A DNA stretch of 64,000 nt from Mycobacterium sp. IS-836. GTDB taxonomy: Bacteria > Actinomycetota > Actinomycetes > Mycobacteriales > Mycobacteriaceae. The stretch lies in contig NZ_MBEU01000075.1 of the NCBI RefSeq assembly GCF_001954275.1, forward strand, positions 114,395-178,394, read 5' to 3'. Under the pieces are notes generated by a model. The model had not been told where the DNA came from, searched no databases, and saw only the letters and a program-made list of their open reading frames with translations. Made by a program: the position numbers and the translations under genes. This document shows, piece by piece, positions 60,362 through 64,000 of this stretch (the first letter of the stretch is position 1; each line of letters starts with the position of its first letter).

Positions 60362-61210
60362 ATGCCTGAGATGGATCGCCGCCGCATGATGTTGACGGCA
60401 GGGATCGGCGTGCTGGCGGCCGCGCTCCCCATCCCTGAGGCCCGTGCTTTCCCCTCCCGAACGGATGCGTCAGGGGGCAGGATGCCGCCGCCCGCCGCGC
60501 CGAGCGGCCAGACCGGGAGCTACATCTTCGCCGATGAGTTCGACGGACCGGCCGGGTCGGCCCCCGATGCGTCGAAGTGGGCGATCGCGCGCGCCCGCGA
60601 GACGATCAAGGACCCGACGTACTGGGAGCTGCCCGAACACATCGGGCAGTACCGCGACGACCGCAAGAACGTGTTCGTCGACGGCAACTCCAACCTCGTC
60701 CTGCGCGCGGCGAAGGACGGCCCGACCTACTTCAGCGGCAAGGTTCAAAGCCTCTGGCGCGGCGGTGTCGGCCACACCTGGGAAGCCCGGATCAAGCTCA
60801 ACTGCCTAACCGCCGGCGCCTGGCCCGCCTATTGGCTGGGTAATGACGACCAGGGCGAAATCGACGTCATGGAGTGGTACGGCAATGGCAACTGGCCCTC
60901 GGCCACCACCGTTCACGCGAAAGCAAACGGCGGCGAGTGGAAGACGCACAACATCGCGGTGGACAGCGCGTGGCACACGTGGCGCACTCAGTGGGATGCG
61001 GCGGGCATCAGGTTCTGGAGGGACTACAGCGACGGCGCGCAACCGTACTTCGACGTGCCCGCGAGCTCGCTGCCCGACTGGCCGTTCAACAACCCCGGCT
61101 ACACGGTTTTCCCGGTGTTCAATCTTGCGGTTGCCGGTTCCGGCGGCGGGGATCCCGGTCCCGGGACCTACCCCGCTGACATGCTGATCGACTGGATCCG
61201 CGTCTGGTAG
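60362..61210 (+). CDS. GH16 beta-glucanase-like secreted protein (Rv0315 type)
   Basis: 282 residues. RR-containing signal (MDRRRMMLTAGIGVLAAALP), then GH16 jelly roll with catalytic motif GEIDVMEWYG (E-x-D-x2-E). Related to Rv0315, a secreted beta-1,3-glucanase-like antigen. ATG 60362; the frame extends further upstream without support. Convergent with the next gene, 4 bp apart. Confidence 0.9.
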   Translation: MPEMDRRRMMLTAGIGVLAAALPIPEARAFPSRTDASGGRMPPPAAPSGQTGSYIFADEFDGPAGSAPDASKWAIARARETIKDPTYWELPEHIGQYRDDRKNVFVDGNSNLVLRAAKDGPTYFSGKVQSLWRGGVGHTWEARIKLNCLTAGAWPAYWLGNDDQGEIDVMEWYGNGNWPSATTVHAKANGGEWKTHNIAVDSAWHTWRTQWDAAGIRFWRDYSDGAQPYFDVPASSLPDWPFNNPGYTVFPVFNLAVAGSGGGDPGPGTYPADMLIDWIRVW

Positions 61211-61214
61211 ACGC

Positions 61215-61880
61215 TCACGTCGCGTTTCCGGCGAACCATGCGCTGGCCACCGTCCGCGTCTCAGGCGGCGGGAAGTGGGCGCCCGGGGCGCCAAGTTCAC
61301 CGACCTTGACCGTCCAGGCCGCCGCCGAGCGGTCGATGCAGCTCCCGGCGCCCTGGCTCGGAAGCCATAGCACCCGCAGGTTCGCCCTCGGGGCCTCGCA
61401 CCAGTAGGCGCCCTCGTACCCGTCGTCGCGCAAGCCCCACGCGCCGCCGTTGCGAAGTAGGCAATGTGTGCCGTCGTCGAGGGCGAGCGCGAACGGATCC
61501 GGCGTGGCGGTGGGCTGCACCGGCGGGAGCGAACCGCCGTAGGTCACCCGGTGCAGGCTCTTGTCCCATGGATTGTCCACGCACAGTAGCGATCCCGGCG
61601 TCGACGGCCAGCACGTGCCGGCACCGGCCGCGCTGGGCGAGCAATAGTAGATGTTGTCCGCGACCGCCGACGGTGACGGCGTCGAGCAGTCGTTGACCGC
61701 GACGACGTTGCCCTGCGCTGGCGTCTCGCGGTAGCCGTTGATGGGTTGGCCACCAGGTCCGATCGCCACCGTGGTGATCACCTGGGTCGGCGGCGGATCG
61801 GCGATTGCCGGTCCGGCCGCCCAGAAAACAGCAATAGCCATCGAGATGATCGCCGCCGTGGCAACTCGTAATGCGTTCAC
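61215..61880 (-). CDS. secreted protein, hypothetical
   Basis: 221 residues with a Sec signal (cleavage near AIA-DP) and eight Cys in the mature part (for example NDCSTP, IYYCSP, GTCWP, LLCVD, HCLLRN, YWCEAP), suggesting disulfides. No family recognised. Confidence 0.78.
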   Translation of the reverse strand: MNALRVATAAIISMAIAVFWAAGPAIADPPPTQVITTVAIGPGGQPINGYRETPAQGNVVAVNDCSTPSPSAVADNIYYCSPSAAGAGTCWPSTPGSLLCVDNPWDKSLHRVTYGGSLPPVQPTATPDPFALALDDGTHCLLRNGGAWGLRDDGYEGAYWCEAPRANLRVLWLPSQGAGSCIDRSAAAWTVKVGELGAPGAHFPPPETRTVASAWFAGNAT

Positions 61881-61952
61881 CGACCGTCTCCCGGATGGAG
61901 GTGTTGCCCCCCGAAGGCTGGGTAAGCATCGTATTACGAGGATGGAGCCGAA

Positions 61953-62441
61953 ATGAATGAATCACAGTTGGTGGCCGGTGCGCGCCGGTCCGTCGTCGTA
62001 GTCGGCGCGGTGTTCGGTGTCGCGCTGCTAAGCGCTGGGCTGGCCAGTGCCGCCGGCCCGGTCCAGTTGAGGAGCCGAATGGGCAATTGGTGTCTCGACG
62101 GCGCGAATGGGAGCAGTGCCGCGACGGTGATCAACGCCTGCAATGGGTCGAAGTCGCAGCTCTGGAATTTCAGCCCGGCCGGTCAAATTGAAAGTGCTGC
62201 CTTCCCCGGGAGCTGCGTGGGCATCGGCAATGCCGCCGATACCACGCCGGTGACTCTGTCTGCCTGCCAAGGCAATTCGGACAACCAGCGCTGGAATTCC
62301 CAGCCGAACGGTCAGGTCACCAGCGCCCTTGGTCCCTGCCTCAACATCAACGGCGGAGTGGCGAACCCTGGGACTCGCGTGATCGCCTACCATTGCATTC
62401 CCGACGTAACCGACGAGCAGTGGGACAGCGTTCCTAGCTGA
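61953..62441 (+). CDS. secreted ricin-type lectin (Rv1419 orthologue)
   Basis: 162 residues: signal peptide (cleavage near ASA-AG), then a ricin-B trefoil with repeated QxW-type motifs (SQLWNF, NQRWNS, EQWDSV) and paired Cys. Rv1419 of M. tuberculosis is a secreted lectin (sMTL-13). Probably binds glycans outside the cell. Confidence 0.9.
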   Translation: MNESQLVAGARRSVVVVGAVFGVALLSAGLASAAGPVQLRSRMGNWCLDGANGSSAATVINACNGSKSQLWNFSPAGQIESAAFPGSCVGIGNAADTTPVTLSACQGNSDNQRWNSQPNGQVTSALGPCLNINGGVANPGTRVIAYHCIPDVTDEQWDSVPS

Positions 62442-62507
62442 TCAGCAATAGCGCGCCCCTCCGCTCGAACGTGTCGCAACCTGCGTCGCGTCCGGTACCG
62501 TGCGCTC

Positions 62508-63521
62508 ATGTCTGATCGAAACCGTCGCTTCCTGCTCCGCGAGCGTCCCACCGGGCGCATCGGCCCGGACACATTCGAGCTCACCGAGGAGGCGGTCCCC
62601 GAAATCGGGGACGGCGAGGCGCTGGTGCGCGTCGACTGGATCTCCCTCGACCCGACGAACCGCGCGTGGATCAACGACACGCCCACCTATCTACCCCCGG
62701 TCGGCATCGGCGAGGTGATGCGCGGCGGCGGGCTGGGCGAGGTCATCGCGTCGAAGAATTCGAACTATGCGGTCGGCCAGACGGTGCAGGGGCTCGTCGG
62801 CTGGCAGGAGTACGCGGTCGCCTCCGATGCGAATCCGTTGTTCCCGGTCGACGTCGCCGAGGGTGTTTCGCCGACCGCTTACATGGGCGCGCTCGGGATG
62901 ACGGGGCTGACCGCGTGGGTGGGAATCCGCGACATCGGCAAGCCAAAACCGGGCGAGACGGTGGTGGTCTCGGCCGCGGCCGGCGCGGTCGGTTCGGTTG
63001 CCGGCCAGCTTGCCAAGGCGGACGGGGCCCGCGTCGTCGGGATCGCCGGCGGGCCGGAGAAGTGCGCCCTGCTGACCGACCAGCTCGGCTTCGACGCGGC
63101 GGTGGATCACCGCGCCGACGATTGGGCCGCCCAGCTCGCCGCGGCGACGCCCAACGGCATCGATGTCGACTTCGAGAACGTGGGCGGCGACATCATGGAC
63201 GCGATCTTCGCGCGCCTCAACATCGGCGCCCGCGTCGCGCTGTGTGGTCTGATCTCCGGCTATAACTCGGCCGATCCGCCGCCCGGACCGCGCGCGTTCG
63301 GAAACCTGCTGATCCAACGGGCGACGGTGCAGGGGTTCATCGTCCTGGACCACTTCGGCCGTGCGCCCGAGGCGATTCGCGAGATCGCCGGCCTGATCAC
63401 CGAGGGCAAACTCACGCCGCTGGAGACCGTCGTCGAGGGCTTCGAACAGCTGCCGACGGCGATCAACATGCTGTTCGACGGCAAGAACGTCGGCAAGCTC
63501 GTCGTCAAGACGTCGGGTTAG
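62508..63521 (+). CDS. NADP-dependent medium-chain reductase (MDR)
   Basis: 337 residues, like prostaglandin/leukotriene reductases and CurA. Nucleotide site SAAAGAVGSVAGQLAKADGARVVGIAG; no zinc ligands, so non-metal MDR. Reduces double bonds of enones; substrate unknown. Confidence 0.9.
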   Translation: MSDRNRRFLLRERPTGRIGPDTFELTEEAVPEIGDGEALVRVDWISLDPTNRAWINDTPTYLPPVGIGEVMRGGGLGEVIASKNSNYAVGQTVQGLVGWQEYAVASDANPLFPVDVAEGVSPTAYMGALGMTGLTAWVGIRDIGKPKPGETVVVSAAAGAVGSVAGQLAKADGARVVGIAGGPEKCALLTDQLGFDAAVDHRADDWAAQLAAATPNGIDVDFENVGGDIMDAIFARLNIGARVALCGLISGYNSADPPPGPRAFGNLLIQRATVQGFIVLDHFGRAPEAIREIAGLITEGKLTPLETVVEGFEQLPTAINMLFDGKNVGKLVVKTSG

Positions 63522-63631
63522 GCCGTCGCTTGCCGGTCGTCCGGTTGTTGGGATCGGTAGCTGTTCGGCCGGGCTGTACTGATCGCAACGACGCCGCCAC
63601 CGAGGCGGCGCGTGACGAAAGGAAGTCAGCA

Positions 63632-63886
63632 ATGAAGATCGTGCCGGCCAGCATCGAAGAACAGATCAACCGTGTCGATCGCCAGCGGAGCCTGTACATC
63701 GGGATCAGCGCCGCCCTGATCGCGCTGTGGAGTGTCTACCGAGTGCTCTGGACGCTGTACATCGGGATGACGTTTGGTTGGTTCTTGGGATCGATGGTTT
63801 TCCCGTTGGTGCTGTGGGGTGTCATCGGAGCCGCCGCGGGGGTCGCGGCCACCGGCTTCCTGACCCGCTACTCCAGGGGTTCATGA
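63632..63886 (+). CDS. small two-helix membrane protein
   Basis: 84 residues with two hydrophobic segments (LYIGISAALIALWSVYRVLW and MVFPLVLWGVIGAAAGVAATGF). GAAAGGAAG precedes the ATG. Function unknown. Confidence 0.72.
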   Translation: MKIVPASIEEQINRVDRQRSLYIGISAALIALWSVYRVLWTLYIGMTFGWFLGSMVFPLVLWGVIGAAAGVAATGFLTRYSRGS

Positions 63887-63899
63887 ACCTGCTCGACGC

Positions 63900-63943
63900 A
63901 ACGGAAAGTTCCGAACCTGCTTGAGGTTCGGAACTCTTCCGTT
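63900..63943. terminator. bidirectional terminator
   Basis: Stem of 19 pairs with a single bulge (arms AACGGAA plus AGTTCCGAACCT and their complements), 5-nt loop, then a T-run. It separates the membrane protein gene from the convergent minus-strand gene. Confidence 0.88.
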
Positions 63944-63959
63944 TTGGGCGGTTGCCGTT

Positions 63960-64000
63960 TCAGCGCAATTCCTGTATGCGGATCATGTTGCCCGCGGGAT
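63960..64000 (-). CDS. 3' end of a gene, possibly VOC family
   Basis: Only the last 12 codons are visible (PAGNMIRIQELR then stop). The pattern is typical of the C-terminal strand of VOC/glyoxalase-fold proteins (DPxGNxIxIQE). The rest lies outside the window. Confidence 0.5.
   Translation of the reverse strand, partial: PAGNMIRIQELR

Noticed and set aside
1..64000. CRISPR array, tRNA, rRNA, prophage or insertion sequence
   Set aside because: No regularly spaced repeats, cloverleaf-type segments, integrase or transposase genes were seen by eye.

Overview
The window is high-GC, densely packed chromosomal DNA from a mycobacterium. This rests on MmpS/MmpL, a PPE protein of the PPW type, an MPT63-family protein, cutinases, DUF732 and DUF1906 proteins, an Rv1419-type secreted lectin, an Rv0315-type GH16 protein, a FabG3 (Rv2002) orthologue and a furA-katG pair. 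Gene order is not that of M. tuberculosis, and the NAGGN osmolyte genes plus the wide accessory set suggest a slow-growing non-tuberculous species; the species itself is inferred, not proven. I see no rRNA, tRNA, CRISPR array, prophage or intact insertion sequence.

Layout. 1-7000: multicopper oxidase (cut by the window edge), FabG3-type dehydrogenase, an mmpS-mmpL pair with a TetR gene and two matching operators, and an HSL-type esterase. 7000-10900: a divergent DNA-alkylation-repair locus (ECF sigma factor and a methyltransferase on the minus strand; hydrolase, Ogt and a 2OG-Fe(II) oxygenase on the plus strand), then a nitroreductase. 10961-14556: the two NAGGN (N-acetylglutaminylglutamine amide) biosynthesis genes; the matching M42 peptidase lies 18 kb away at 32858-34090. 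14.6-22 kb: PPE, SMP-30, an SRPBCC/MarR divergent pair, and secreted proteins (DUF1906, LGFP lipoprotein, MPT63-like). 21.8-26 kb: a peroxiredoxin-DUF742 fusion, a Ser/Thr kinase with a seven-repeat extracellular propeller, and a zeta-type toxin with a Phd/YefM-type antitoxin.

26-44.9 kb: a Cys/Trp repeat protein, small SnoaL/NTF2-like proteins, hydrolases, a membrane-PPOX fusion, DUF899 and SRPBCC proteins, a cyclic-nucleotide-binding protein with an RHH-like tail, lytic transglycosylase, M42 peptidase, lipase, a third-lineage G6PD, cutinase, two paralogous UGT-type glycosyltransferases, a D-2-hydroxyacid dehydrogenase, MOSC protein and methyltransferase. 44.9-51.4 kb: FAD/Rieske oxidoreductase, coiled-coil protein, L,D-transpeptidase, furA-katG. 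51.4-56.1 kb: a second DUF1906 protein and a tightly overlapping glycosyltransferase / methyltransferase / toroid-fold protein operon facing a second methyltransferase. This is the best candidate here for an undescribed pathway. 56.1-64 kb: cutinase, P450 with divergent TetR, small membrane proteins, GH16, a secreted protein, lectin, an NADP-dependent reductase and the 3' end of a VOC-type gene.

Themes. Many genes act at or outside the envelope (cutinases, GH16, lectin, L,D-transpeptidase, transglycosylase, DUF1906, MmpL). Others handle stress: KatG/FurA, peroxiredoxin, alkylation repair, NAGGN osmolyte, toxin-antitoxin. Regulation is often local and visible as inverted repeats between divergent genes.
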